Assembly: GCA_964623055.1 (NCBI GenBank)
Contig: CAZURK010000022.1
Span: 25,634 to 89,633, forward strand
Direction of reading: 5' to 3'
DNA length: 64,000 bases
Origin: JADHUC01 sp964623055
GTDB lineage: Bacteria; Planctomycetota; Planctomycetia; Pirellulales; Pirellulaceae
A model generated the notes under the pieces. The model saw only the letters and a program-made list of their open reading frames with translations, was not told where the DNA came from and searched no databases. Positions 51,971 to 61,221 of the stretch are shown piece after piece. Every line of letters begins with the position of its first letter. Position 1 is the stretch's first letter. The position numbers and the translations under genes are program-made.

Positions 51971-53162
51971 CGACTCGAGAGCACCACGAATGTTGGACAA
52001 GATTCCGCTGGCGGGCCTCGCGATGGCTCCACCTCAGGTGCTGGGCGGTATCCGACTTGTCCCGCTGCTGCGGCATGAGGTGCGCGAGGACCTGCGCTTG
52101 GCGAGGCAAAAGTACGGCGAAGACTTGGGAATCGTGCAGCTTGACAGAACGACGGCTTACTATTCCTACATACCGCACGCGCTGGTGGCGACATGGTCGA
52201 ACGACGGTTCGCCAGCAGCTGCGTTCGGGACCAGGCTTCAGGCACACAAACAGACGAAAAAAGCAGACGGAAGAGTCCACGATTTGGGTTTCATGACGGC
52301 GCGCGTCATACCCCGAGTCCGCCGTCGTGTGGACAAGAACCGTTTGCGTTTTCTCCCATTGCATGTCTCGATGGAAGGGTTCCTCGCGTTGCACTTCGGT
52401 GGCCCCAAGATCGCGTGGGAAGAGTACTCGCGTTCAGCCTTGCGAGACGGACTGAGCCCGCGGGCGGAAACGTCTGTGCCGGCGCGTTGGATCGTTGGAT
52501 TGGAGGATGCGCTGCGCGTATTCGAGATTCACTCAGCGCAAGTCGGCATGCTGGTGTTCGTTGCCGATTCGCTGGCTTCGGCGTTCGTCGTTCCACACCC
52601 GGACGACTACCGCGCGCTACACCATACGCTACTGACCGACTTCTACGGCGAGTTGCTCTTTCACTATGGCCTGTACGCCACCGAAAACGTCTACCATCCC
52701 GACCCGATCGACGCCGACAAAGTCAATTCGATATCGGATCTGCGAGCCGCGCTTTCTCGATTGCGAGCCGACTGGTCTGAGCTTCACGAGTTGATGACAA
52801 CAGAGCTGTTTGATCGCCCAGTTCGCACCGAACCAGTCTACAGCATGGGCCCGTTTCGAATGCGGCGATTCATAACCGAACTGGACCCCAAAACGGAGAA
52901 CCATATCGGCGAAGCGATTTTGCGCGACGACGGAACGCTGGAATACATGAAGACATATCGGCTATCCGCCGCACAGTGTCGCCGGGCGTATCTGCTGATG
53001 CAGTTGGCGGAAAGCATGTGGAATCTCGATGTGTGCGCCGAGAAACTCAACTGCACCAAGGACCAGCTAATCTTCCGAATGCAAAAAGCAGGATTTGGCT
53101 ACCTGCTGCATCAACACGTGCTGGACGCGGCGATACTAGCAAAGCCATATCATGTGTGGTAG
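51960..53162 (+). CDS. ARPP-like protein with C-terminal helix-turn-helix
   Basis: A 400-residue protein starting at ATG 51960, within the end of the vWA gene. The opening IPLAGLAMAPPQVLGGIRLV PLLRHEVREDL resembles the conserved start (G-L-x-x-G-P-x-Q-V-x-G-G-x-x-L-V-P-L) of the ARPP domains described as associated with ADP-ribosylglycohydrolases and rhodanese-phosphatases; I make this match from memory. Central blocks are LPLHVSMEGFLALHFGGPKI and GMLVFVADSLASAFVVPHPD, then YGELLFHYGLY. The last 60 residues form a Fis/HTH-like helix-turn-helix (MWNLDVCAEKLNCTKDQLIF). Tight coupling to the vWA gene points to one complex. Molecular activity is unknown. Confidence 0.6.
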   Translation: MSANDSRAPRMLDKIPLAGLAMAPPQVLGGIRLVPLLRHEVREDLRLARQKYGEDLGIVQLDRTTAYYSYIPHALVATWSNDGSPAAAFGTRLQAHKQTKKADGRVHDLGFMTARVIPRVRRRVDKNRLRFLPLHVSMEGFLALHFGGPKIAWEEYSRSALRDGLSPRAETSVPARWIVGLEDALRVFEIHSAQVGMLVFVADSLASAFVVPHPDDYRALHHTLLTDFYGELLFHYGLYATENVYHPDPIDADKVNSISDLRAALSRLRADWSELHELMTTELFDRPVRTEPVYSMGPFRMRRFITELDPKTENHIGEAILRDDGTLEYMKTYRLSAAQCRRAYLLMQLAESMWNLDVCAEKLNCTKDQLIFRMQKAGFGYLLHQHVLDAAILAKPYHVW

Positions 53163-53255
53163 CTTGCGGGAGCGACTCATGGTTCACGCCTAGCCGTAAG
53201 TTGTGGCCAGCTACGACAACTTCCGGTGGGCTCTCAGCGGATAAGGGGCAATCAC

Positions 53256-56200
53256 ATGTTCACACAGACTCTCCGGTTTGCAGCCTCCAACATCGCTCCG
53301 CTTCTGATGCTTTCGTGCCTGGTCTGCTGGGCCTCCAATGCTCCAGCCCAAGAGGTGCCTGCCGGGCGCGTGCGGAGTGATGCCGAAGAGCTCACTCTCT
53401 ATGTGTCGACCGTGGGCAACGATGCGTGGTCGGGTCGGCTTGGCGAACCCAACGCGGACGGGACGGACGGTCCGCTGGCCTCAGTCCGGAAGGCCCGTGA
53501 CATCATTCGTGATACAAAGGCCGCAACCGGCGGGTTGACCAAGCCTGTGACCGTCATGATTCGAGGTGGCGTCTATCCACAGACCAAGCCGATTGCCTTC
53601 ACCGCCGCGGACTCTGGGACCGGCGAGTGCCCAGTCACCTACCAGGCGTATCCGGGCGAGAAGCCTGTTGTCAGTGGCGGCGGCGTGATCCGGGATTGGC
53701 AACGAGATGACAGTGAACAGAGCCAGACGCGGTGCGATGGGAAACTGTGGCGGGCTTCCGTCCCGGCGGCAAAAACAGGCGGCAAGTGGCGATTCAATCA
53801 ACTGTTTGTTAACGGCGGGCGCCGGATACGGGCCAGAGTTCCCAACAAGGGGTCGTTCCTGCGCACGGACGGCCCTCTGTCGAAGGGCAATGCGCGCGGG
53901 TTCTGTTTCCACGAAGGCGACGTGAAAGAATGGGACGATTTACGCGAAGTGATCCTCGTTGTCTATCATTCCTGGGAGACTTCCATCCATCACGTCCGCT
54001 CCGTGGACACCGAGGCCTGTGTGGTCGAGCTTCATGAGCCGGCACCCTGGGGCATGGGCTACTGGGAGCGGCAGCAGCGATACTATGTCGAGAACGTCTT
54101 CGAGGAGTTGGACGAGCCCGGCGAGTGGTATTTGAATCGAACCACAGGCACGCTGTACTACTACCCGTTGCCGGGCGAGACGATGGCGGACGTCGAAGTC
54201 GTTGCTCCGGCGCTTACGTCGACACTGGTCAGCTTCAACGGGGATGCGTCGAAAGGCGAAATCATCGAGCATGTGCACTTTCGCGGCATTTCGTTCTTTC
54301 ACTCCAACGCGAACGTGAGACGACTGCGAAACCCGGGGCAGGGCGAGATCTATCAACCTGGGCTGATCATGGCCACCGGGTTGCGTAACGCGAGCTTCGA
54401 GGACTGCACGATTGCCCACACTGGTGCTCACGGGATTTGGCTCGCCGCCGGCTGCGAAGACAACCGTGTTCAACGTTGCCACATCCACGATCTCGGCGGA
54501 GGCGGCGTTTACATCGGCGGCGGCTGGGGGCTACACGAGGCAACTCCTACGCAACGTATCGTTGTAGACAACAATTTCATCCATGACGGTGCGCATCTGT
54601 TCCACGGCGCACATGGCGTCTGGATCGGCAGAAGCTCCTACAACAAGGTGACCCACAACGAGATATCCAACTTCGACTACTCGGGCATCTCCTGCGGATG
54701 GTCGTGGGGCTTCCAGCCCAGTTCCGCTCACCACAATAACCTGGACTACAACCATATCCACCACCTTGGCAATGGAGATGGGCTCAGTGATATGGGAGGC
54801 ATCTACACGTTGGGCATCTCGCCAGGAACGACGGAGCGCTACAACCACATGCACCACATCTACAGCTACGCCCATGTGTCCCACGGTTCGGGAGTGTATC
54901 CGGACGAAGGCAGTTCGGAGATTCTGATCGAGAATAACGTCGTCTACCGAGTAAGGACATGTCCGCTGTTCCAGCACTACGGCAAGGACAACATCGTGCG
55001 AAACAACGTCCTGGCACTCGGCGGGAAAGGTCAGCTTCAAAGATGTCGAGAAGACAGGTCGTGTCACTACACTGCAGAAGGCAATATCGTCTACGGCGAT
55101 ATCGAGCAAATGCTCGGCGGCGTGTGGAAGAGCGGCGACTGGAAAGTAGGCCGGAATGTCTACTGGAGTACGGCCGGCGCGCCCAAGTTCACCGATATGG
55201 ATTTCGAGGCGTGGCAGACGAAAGGCAAAGACGTTGGCTCGATCGTTGCCGATCCCCTGTTCGTCGATGCCGCGAACGACGATTTCCGACTGAAATCCGA
55301 CTCACCCGCCCTGAAGCTCGGCTTCAAGCCTATCGACCTCGGCAAAACCGGCCTGTACGGGGAGAAGGAGTGGGTTGAGCTACCAAAGCAGTACAAGAAC
55401 CGGCCGCTCAACGAGATCCCCGCACCGGTCGAGCCGCCGTTTGTTGTCAATTTCGACTTCGAGGTCGACGAACCGGGCGCAGAGCCCCTCGAAGTGAAGA
55501 TCGTCAAAGGCGGCGATCAGGGCTTGCTGGTCATCTCGAAGGACACGGCCGCGTTCGGCAATCGGAGCCTCAAATTTCAGGACGCTCCGGGGTTGCAGCA
55601 CGGATTTGCGCCGCACCTTTACTGCAATCCTTCCTACTCAGCAGGGAAACTGCAACTCTCCTGGGACATGTTGAACACGAAGGACGCGCCGGCCAGCTTC
55701 TATGTTGAGGTCCGGCAGTGGGACGTCAGCCCGTACCTGATTGGCCCCACGGTATCGGTGGCGCCCGACGGCAAAGTGACTGCCGGAAAGCAGGACATGG
55801 GCGTGATTCCGTTAGGCGAATGGGTGCACGTCGACATCAGCTTCGAATTGGGCGAAGGCAAGCCGAAGACCTACCAGTTCACTCTGAACGTCCCCAATCG
55901 CGAACCGATCGTCGCTGAGATTCCTTACGTGAGCGAAGCATTCGAAAAGATCACCTGGTTCGGCATATCGAGCACCAGCGACGCGGCGACCGTCTTCTAC
56001 GTGGACAACATGAAGCTCGGCACGGCCGAGGAGCTTGAGAAGGCGCCAACGCGCAAACGCAAACGCAGGGCTCGGCCGGCCAGGGAAAGACCGCGTGAAC
56101 TCGCCAACAATCAGCAACTCATGGGGCACTGGAAATTCGACGAAGCCGACGGTTACGTCGCCGAGGACAGCTCCGGTTACGAGAACTACGGCGATGTCTG

Positions 56201-56789
56201 GGCGACATGGGCCACGGGCAAGTTCGGCAGCGCCGTCTACTGCGATTCGACTTACAGTCACATCGCAATCTCGGACGACCCGACTCTTCAGTTCGGCACA
56301 TCGGATTTCTCGATCGAACTCTGGATCTGTCCGACCATGCTGAAGATCGAGTCCACGGACGCTCGGCGCCGGTTCATGAGCAAGGACAACTATCCCAACA
56401 CCTGGTGGAATCTGAACATCACGACCGGCGGCAAGCCGTTTCTGGAAATGGTCGACGCGAACAAGGCGAACTGCGCGAATCGGCCTAGTGGCACGATCCC
56501 CGAAAACGCCTGGACCCATCTTGTCGTCGTGGTCGACCGGACCAGCGCCAAGACCAAATACTATTTCAACGGCGCCCTGGACAGCGCCCAAGACATCCCG
56601 CCCGCGTTCACCGGCGCGCTCGACGTCAAAGGTGGCGAACTCTCCATCGGCTGCACGTGGCAGCCGTTTCTTGGTCTGTTGGACGAGGTAAGAATCTATA
56701 AACGAGTATTGACCGAAGGCGAAATCAGAGCCAGCTACGACAAAGAGAAAGGCAACCGCACGAACGCCACATACCAACTGGTCGAGTAG
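53256..56789 (+). CDS. Secreted beta-helix protein with C-terminal LamG-like domain
   Basis: An 1177-residue exported protein. ATG 53256 follows AAGGGGC and opens signal peptide MFTQTLRFAASNIAPLLMLS cut before QEVPA. Residues about 45-720 form a DUF1565-type right-handed beta-helix (LYVSTVGNDAWSGRLGEPNA; RIVVDNNFIHDGAHLFHGAH; SDMGGIYTLGISPG; IVRNNVLALGG), paralogous to 3032-5128. Residues about 735-935 are a beta-sandwich of carbohydrate-binding type (RSLKFQDAPGLQHGFAPHLY; ITWFGISSTSDAATVFYVDN). After a Lys/Arg-rich linker (KRKRRARPARERP), residues about 955-1170 are a LamG/concanavalin domain (MGHWKFDEADGYVAEDSSGY; FSIELWICPTM; FLGLLDEVRIYKRVLTEGEI). Polysaccharide lyase or glycosidase activity is likely but unproven. 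It heads the carbohydrate run to 59581. Confidence 0.9.
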   Translation: MFTQTLRFAASNIAPLLMLSCLVCWASNAPAQEVPAGRVRSDAEELTLYVSTVGNDAWSGRLGEPNADGTDGPLASVRKARDIIRDTKAATGGLTKPVTVMIRGGVYPQTKPIAFTAADSGTGECPVTYQAYPGEKPVVSGGGVIRDWQRDDSEQSQTRCDGKLWRASVPAAKTGGKWRFNQLFVNGGRRIRARVPNKGSFLRTDGPLSKGNARGFCFHEGDVKEWDDLREVILVVYHSWETSIHHVRSVDTEACVVELHEPAPWGMGYWERQQRYYVENVFEELDEPGEWYLNRTTGTLYYYPLPGETMADVEVVAPALTSTLVSFNGDASKGEIIEHVHFRGISFFHSNANVRRLRNPGQGEIYQPGLIMATGLRNASFEDCTIAHTGAHGIWLAAGCEDNRVQRCHIHDLGGGGVYIGGGWGLHEATPTQRIVVDNNFIHDGAHLFHGAHGVWIGRSSYNKVTHNEISNFDYSGISCGWSWGFQPSSAHHNNLDYNHIHHLGNGDGLSDMGGIYTLGISPGTTERYNHMHHIYSYAHVSHGSGVYPDEGSSEILIENNVVYRVRTCPLFQHYGKDNIVRNNVLALGGKGQLQRCREDRSCHYTAEGNIVYGDIEQMLGGVWKSGDWKVGRNVYWSTAGAPKFTDMDFEAWQTKGKDVGSIVADPLFVDAANDDFRLKSDSPALKLGFKPIDLGKTGLYGEKEWVELPKQYKNRPLNEIPAPVEPPFVVNFDFEVDEPGAEPLEVKIVKGGDQGLLVISKDTAAFGNRSLKFQDAPGLQHGFAPHLYCNPSYSAGKLQLSWDMLNTKDAPASFYVEVRQWDVSPYLIGPTVSVAPDGKVTAGKQDMGVIPLGEWVHVDISFELGEGKPKTYQFTLNVPNREPIVAEIPYVSEAFEKITWFGISSTSDAATVFYVDNMKLGTAEELEKAPTRKRKRRARPARERPRELANNQQLMGHWKFDEADGYVAEDSSGYENYGDVWATWATGKFGSAVYCDSTYSHIAISDDPTLQFGTSDFSIELWICPTMLKIESTDARRRFMSKDNYPNTWWNLNITTGGKPFLEMVDANKANCANRPSGTIPENAWTHLVVVVDRTSAKTKYYFNGALDSAQDIPPAFTGALDVKGGELSIGCTWQPFLGLLDEVRIYKRVLTEGEIRASYDKEKGNRTNATYQLVE

Positions 56790-56831
56790 GACCATCCGGC
56801 GCACCGGCGTGCTGGTTGACGAGTTAGAATC

Positions 56832-58040
56832 ATGAAAAAGCCACTATGCTCAGATCCGTTCGGTCACCGGCTGACGGCTTTTGTCGCCATTCTCATTTGT
56901 GCTGTTGGTGCGGCACGAGCGCGGGGACAGGAGGAAGGTACATCCGAAACGACTTCGGCGATTCGTCATGTCGTTATTGAGGCTGCGACTGACCAGACGC
57001 CCCGTAGTGATACGGCGTCGATTGCCGAGCTTTCGGATGGGCGATTGATGGTGGTCTATCACAAGTACGAACGCGGGGAACACAGCGGCCACGACCACGG
57101 AGTATGCAGGATCTGGACGAAGGTCAGTAATGACGGCGGTAGGAGCTGGCAGCAGCCCAGGATGCTCGTCGACGTGGCCGAGGGCGATATGAATGTCCAG
57201 GCGCCGGCCCTGTTGCGTCTGAAATCGGGTCCGCTCCTGTTGATATGCCTGCGAGCGCACCAAAGCGGCGGCAGCAGCACGATGTGTTTGTTCTCTTCTG
57301 ACGATGAGGGGAGGAGTTTTTCCCCTTTGGATCCGGTCTGGAGGCGATCCAAGGGGCAACTGCTGCAGGGCGGGGCAAGCAGTCTCGTGGAGCTAAAGTC
57401 CGAACGTCTTCTTCTGCCATTCCACGGCGGCAGTGGGAATCAGTGGAGGCAAAAGAACTCCGCATGGTGTTTCACGAGTGACGATCGGGGGAAGACCTGG
57501 CAGCGTTCGACAACCATAGACTTGCCCAAACGCGGCGCCATGGAGGCCTCGGTGGCGGAACTCGCCGATGGTTCACTGCTGATGTCTTTGCGCACTCAAC
57601 TTGGCGGGCCCTATCGGTCTCGATCAGCCGACGGTGGGAAGACGTGGAGTGAAGCGGTCTTCAGCGGTCTGGAGGGCGGCGAATCATGTACGTGCCTGCG
57701 AAGGATCCCCGGAACGAAAGATGTTGTTCTGTTTTGGAATAATGGCAAGTACAACAACAAGCATCACCATTTCGGCGAACGGACTCCGTTGACCGCAGCC
57801 CTGTCCTCCGACCACGGGAAATCGTGGCAGATCATCGGTGAGATTGCCGATGATCCGGAGGCTGAATACGCGAACCTCGATTGTTTCTTCACATCACAGG
57901 GCGACGCCATTCTGACGTATATGTATGCCAAACCGGCGTGGAACAGGAATCGCATCGATCTCAAAGCCGCCCTGATTCCAGGAAAGTGGTTCACAGAGGA
58001 CACACGCTCCAGCAAGCCGGATGCAGGCGACGACAAATAG
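56832..58040 (+). CDS. Secreted sialidase-like (BNR repeat) exo-glycosidase
   Basis: A 402-residue exported protein (signal MKKPLCSDPFGHRLTAFVAI... cut near ARARG). Five Asp-box (S/T-x-D-x-G-x-T/S-W/F) motifs mark a six-bladed sialidase propeller: SNDGGRSW near residue 99, SSDDEGRSF 155, TSDDRGKTW 215, SADGGKTW 265, SSDHGKSW 325. Blade-end blocks (VQAPALLRLKSGPLLLICLR; GAMEASVAELADGSLLMSLR with RSRS) fit the exo-alpha-sialidase clan, including the Glu of EASVAEL and an Arg near the fourth box. The N-terminal Arg of the sialic-acid triad is not certain (TPRSDTASIAELSDGRLMVV). Family members also cleave other sugars. It lies 42 bp after the beta-helix gene and 197 bp before the oxidoreductase gene, so co-expression is plausible. 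Confidence 0.82.
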   Translation: MKKPLCSDPFGHRLTAFVAILICAVGAARARGQEEGTSETTSAIRHVVIEAATDQTPRSDTASIAELSDGRLMVVYHKYERGEHSGHDHGVCRIWTKVSNDGGRSWQQPRMLVDVAEGDMNVQAPALLRLKSGPLLLICLRAHQSGGSSTMCLFSSDDEGRSFSPLDPVWRRSKGQLLQGGASSLVELKSERLLLPFHGGSGNQWRQKNSAWCFTSDDRGKTWQRSTTIDLPKRGAMEASVAELADGSLLMSLRTQLGGPYRSRSADGGKTWSEAVFSGLEGGESCTCLRRIPGTKDVVLFWNNGKYNNKHHHFGERTPLTAALSSDHGKSWQIIGEIADDPEAEYANLDCFFTSQGDAILTYMYAKPAWNRNRIDLKAALIPGKWFTEDTRSSKPDAGDDK

Positions 58041-58237
58041 CCGCGACAAATCCGCACCGTCACCGCACCCACTTCTTTGGAAATGCGACGAGTATCGTGT
58101 ACCATTATTGGCAGCGGGCAGGATCGTAGCTTGCGGCAAAACGGTCTTCGCCGCAAAAGACGATCCCGACTGCCAGAGATTCGTTGAATGAGACCGTATC
58201 AGGGATACCTGCTACTCAAAGGAAAGGTGGAAACATC

Positions 58238-59581
58238 ATGACATCGATCAATCGCCGTAGTTTCCTAAGAACCAGCTTGGCCGCGTCGGCTGTTGGGGTC
58301 GCGCCGTTCAACATCCTCAAGGCCGGTCCGTCGCCAAACAGCAAGCTGAACATTGCCTGCATAGGTGTCGGCGGGATGGGATCGAGCGACGCGAGTTACT
58401 TCGCGAGAGATGACAACGTGATCGCCCTGTGTGACGTGGACGAGGCGAGACACAACAGATGCATCGCGGGCAAAAAGAACTTGCACGGGATAAAGCTCTG
58501 GAAAGACTATCGCGTGATGTTCGACAAGATCGGCAAGAAGATAGATGCCATCTATACCGGAACGCCGGACCATGTGCACTTCGCGGTATCCATGTTTGCC
58601 ATCCGACGCGGCAAGCATGTCTATACCCAGAAGCCGCTCTGTCACACGGTCAATGAAGTTCGCGTTTTGACCGAGGAATCGAAGAAGCACAAGGTCGTGA
58701 CGCAGATGGGACACCAGGGCCATTCGAGCAGTAGCTCGGCCATGATCAGGGATTGGGTTCGCGCAGGATCGGTTGGCGAGATCAAGGAGGTATGGGCTTA
58801 CTCCAGGAAGAACTACTGGACCAAGGTACATCCCGTCCAGCCAAGTGAATGCCCAACGACCCTCCAGTGGGACCTCTTCCTGAACAGGGCGGAGGAAATA
58901 CCCTTCAGCTCGAGTTACATGAACCGCGAATGGATAAGATTCAGTCATTTCAGCGGCGTAGTAGGGGATATGGGCGCACATATCCTGGACGCGGCCTACT
59001 ACTCGCTGGACCTGAAGACGCCTGCCAGCGTCATGGCTGTAGTGCCGGATCCGCCAGGCCCGGGTCTCCTGCCCAAAGCCGGGGTCATCACCTGGGAATT
59101 CCCCGCCCGTGGCGAACGGCCCCCGGTAACAATGAAGTTTCATCTTGGCCCTGAAATCCCTTACCCGCGCCCGAAAGATCTTGAAGAAGGCCGCAAAGGA
59201 TCGTTCTTGGACAGTGGATCAGTCCTGATCGGCACAGAAGGTTCGATAATCGTGGGCAGCCACAGCCAGGGCGGCAGGATCATCCCCGAGGCAAGGATGA
59301 AAGAGACACCCAGGCCGCCCGAGGAATCCTATCGCTGCAAGGCCGGCAACCATCTGCAGAATTGGGTCATGGCCTCGAAGGGCGAAGACAAGGCCATGTC
59401 CGAGTTCGACTATGCGGGGCCTCTATCGGAAATCATCGTGCTTGGTGATGTCGCAATGATGCATCCCGGAAAGAAACTGCTCTGGGACGCAGAGAACATG
59501 AAAATCACCAACAGCGACGAAGCCAACAACAGCCTCTTCATGAAACGAGTCGCATCGCGCGATGACATGAAGTGGTACTAA
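58238..59581 (+). CDS. Tat-exported Gfo/Idh/MocA-family oxidoreductase
   Basis: A 447-residue NAD(P)-dependent oxidoreductase. ATG 58238 follows AAAGGTGG; an upstream in-frame start at 58184 would bury the signal. Twin-arginine signal NRRSFLRTSLAASAVGVAPF (Arg6-Arg7) exports the folded enzyme. Rossmann motif G43-V-G-G-M-G48 in IACIGVGGMGSS, then VIALCDVD, TGTPDHVHFAVSMFAIRRGK, and the family lysine in YTQKPLCHT (EKP in most members; here QKP). GDMGAHILDAAYYSLDL is the usual substrate-side helix. Such enzymes oxidise or isomerise sugars; planctomycetes have many secreted copies. It ends the run with the beta-helix and sialidase-like genes, pointing to one glycan pathway. Confidence 0.93.
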   Translation: MTSINRRSFLRTSLAASAVGVAPFNILKAGPSPNSKLNIACIGVGGMGSSDASYFARDDNVIALCDVDEARHNRCIAGKKNLHGIKLWKDYRVMFDKIGKKIDAIYTGTPDHVHFAVSMFAIRRGKHVYTQKPLCHTVNEVRVLTEESKKHKVVTQMGHQGHSSSSSAMIRDWVRAGSVGEIKEVWAYSRKNYWTKVHPVQPSECPTTLQWDLFLNRAEEIPFSSSYMNREWIRFSHFSGVVGDMGAHILDAAYYSLDLKTPASVMAVVPDPPGPGLLPKAGVITWEFPARGERPPVTMKFHLGPEIPYPRPKDLEEGRKGSFLDSGSVLIGTEGSIIVGSHSQGGRIIPEARMKETPRPPEESYRCKAGNHLQNWVMASKGEDKAMSEFDYAGPLSEIIVLGDVAMMHPGKKLLWDAENMKITNSDEANNSLFMKRVASRDDMKWY

Positions 59582-59626
59582 CCACGGGCTCTTGCTTTCT
59601 CGCGGCACTTCAGCAAGTACTCCCGT

Positions 59627-59744
59627 GATGGCGTACGTCAGGCAATCATCACGGAAGAGGGCCGCCGGAAACTCCAGGCGGTCGCGAATCCAGTGCCGAC
59701 GATGTTCGTAACATTCACCGGTAGCCGCATCATCGTCGCAGAGG
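59627..59744 (+). repeat. 118-bp direct repeat, copy A
   Basis: Matches 63413-63530 at 107 of 118 positions by hand count, same orientation, no gaps. In both copies one frame is open and encodes nearly the same peptide (DGVRQAI-TE-GR-KLQAVANP-PTMFV-FTG-RII-AE). The flanking sequences diverge at once, so this looks like two fragments of one larger gene or a short mobile cassette. Copy A fills the gap between the oxidoreductase and the membrane-protein gene. Confidence 0.75.
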
Positions 59745-59836
59745 CAGGGCAGGATTTTGACGAGAGTGGGCCTGTCGCGCAGGTTTGGCAGCCGGATGGG
59801 GATTGCAGCCGCTATCATTTCGTGGGGGAGGTTGAA

Positions 59837-60613
59837 TTGAAGTCGGGATCTCGGGCTTCATGGCGGCGTTTCAAACGAGCGGGGACCGTCATTGGCGCGC
59901 TTTGTTGCTCGCGTTGGGTGTATCTGTACATCATGATAGAGGTCGTTGCAGCGTTGGGGGTCTCGGTATTGCTCCGTAGTTCGATCGCGTTGTTTGTGAT
60001 CGATCCGTTGCTTTTCTACCCGGTTTTCGCGCTGCACATTCATCATTGGCGAATCCGGCGCCTGTTTGCGGTCGCCAGTCTTTGGGGGATCTGGAAGTCA
60101 GTCCTGTTTGTGGCGGCGGTGTGGGGATCGGGCGACTACATGGACGGCTTCGTCTCGGGCGCGCCCACATACCACCGAGACACGCTGAATTGGATCCGGA
60201 CCGGCGAGGGCACGATCGCTCATCCGGAGGTCTTCACGCGGTCACATCTGGCAGGCTTGGCACGAGTGTCGACATCGGCCGCCGGGTCGTGCGGTCTGAC
60301 CACACTGATCGGCGGCTCGCGGGAGTTGAACATCATGAATTTCCACGTCGCCAAGCTACTACAGCAGGCGAAGGACCCATGGACGATCCTCTTCTTCGGT
60401 TGGCCGATCTGGTCCCTGCTCCGAGGCTGGGCGTACCTGTTCGTGATCTCGGGCACCGCCCCGTTGTTTCTCGACATTGTCCAGCGTCGCTGGCCAACCT
60501 GGCGGCGGCTGGGCGTGTACTTCCTGATCGGCGTGGTGCTGGCGGGGGTGGATGTTGGCCTGAAGATTCTTCTGGCGCCGTGGTGGCGGTGTCTTTTGTT
60601 GGAGGCGTTGTGA
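59837..60613 (+). CDS. Polytopic membrane protein of unknown function
   Basis: About 258 residues from TTG 59837, chosen for GGGGGAGG (59824-59831) just upstream; a reading from 59693 would run through repeat copy A. At least five hydrophobic segments are visible: VYLYIMIEVVAALGVSVLLR, SIALFVIDPLLFYPVFALHI, VASLWGIWKSVLFVAAVWGS, WSLLRGWAYLFVISGTAPLF and YFLIGVVLAGVDVGLKILLA. A hydrophilic loop between the third and fourth (about residues 95-160) carries no motif. The last gene before it is the exported oxidoreductase, but the repeat in between suggests separate history. It resembles no transporter family I can name. Confidence 0.6.
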   Translation: MKSGSRASWRRFKRAGTVIGALCCSRWVYLYIMIEVVAALGVSVLLRSSIALFVIDPLLFYPVFALHIHHWRIRRLFAVASLWGIWKSVLFVAAVWGSGDYMDGFVSGAPTYHRDTLNWIRTGEGTIAHPEVFTRSHLAGLARVSTSAAGSCGLTTLIGGSRELNIMNFHVAKLLQQAKDPWTILFFGWPIWSLLRGWAYLFVISGTAPLFLDIVQRRWPTWRRLGVYFLIGVVLAGVDVGLKILLAPWWRCLLLEAL

Positions 60614-60761
60614 CGCTATACTCCGGTTGATGTCCACCGAGCGGCACGCGGCACCTGCGGCGATCGTCGGTCGTGGGGCGCTTGGCGACGGGTGCTCGAG
60701 TTAACGAGACAAGTCTGCCCGTCTGGTGTGACGCTGGGCGTTTCTTTCAGGAGGTATGGAC

Positions 60762-60875
60762 ATGTCGAATGAAGGTGGGGGTGGTCGCCTCGCAGGAATC
60801 GTCGGCACAATCATCATTCTCGGCATCCTCAACGTCCTGTCGCAGGTCTTCGGCTGGGGCTGGGCTTTCTATTGA
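60762..60875 (+). CDS. 37-residue single-pass membrane peptide with strong Shine-Dalgarno
   Basis: ATG 60762 lies six bases after AGGAGGT (60749-60755), a near-perfect Shine-Dalgarno, and a second in-frame ATG sits at 60756. The peptide is Gly-rich then hydrophobic: MSNEGGGGRLAG, a TM-like helix IVGTIIILGILNVLSQVF, and a short aromatic end GWGWAFY. Codons fit the regional bias. Small membrane peptides of this kind often regulate or stabilise larger membrane proteins; the membrane protein gene ends 148 bp upstream. No homologue can be named by eye. Gap 60876-61062 holds nothing I recognise. Confidence 0.55.
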   Translation: MSNEGGGGRLAGIVGTIIILGILNVLSQVFGWGWAFY

Positions 60876-61062
60876 TCGGCACACCTCGCGTTGGCGCCTC
60901 GCGGAGCGAGTAAGGGGCGGTCATTATCCGTGCGATCGAACTTCTTCACCAAATCGCACCAACCGGATGCGCCCAAACCGATACGCTCCAGAATCGGCGA
61001 CCGCCAATGTGAGGCGTTAGCCAGCGGTCAGTCGCATATCGGCAATCGCCAATCGCGGGCAT

Positions 61063-61221
61063 TCACGGACCGTGCTTAGCGGGCTCCAGACGCACCAGCG
61101 CGGCCCCGGCGTCACGCGTTTCGCGCGCCGTTTTGGAACCGGCGGCCATTTCCGCCAGCAGTTGGCGTGCTTTGGGCGTGCCGAGCTGCTCCAACAACTG
61201 CACCAGACGGATTCGACGCAA
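61063..61221 (-). pseudogene. Out-of-frame remnant of the WD40 gene's helical tail
   Basis: In a different frame from the WD40 gene, 61221-61063 reads PLRRIRLVQLLEQLGTPKAR then QLLAEMAAGSKTARETRDAG and AALVRLEP before a stop. This is the usual C-terminal signature of planctomycete WD40 proteins (R-x-x-x-V-L-E-x-x-G-T-P-x-A-R-x-L-L...). The WD40 frame passes over it with an unrelated, Pro/Arg-rich reading to 61112. A frameshift, and probably a deletion, has therefore split the 3' part from the propeller. Confidence 0.6.
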
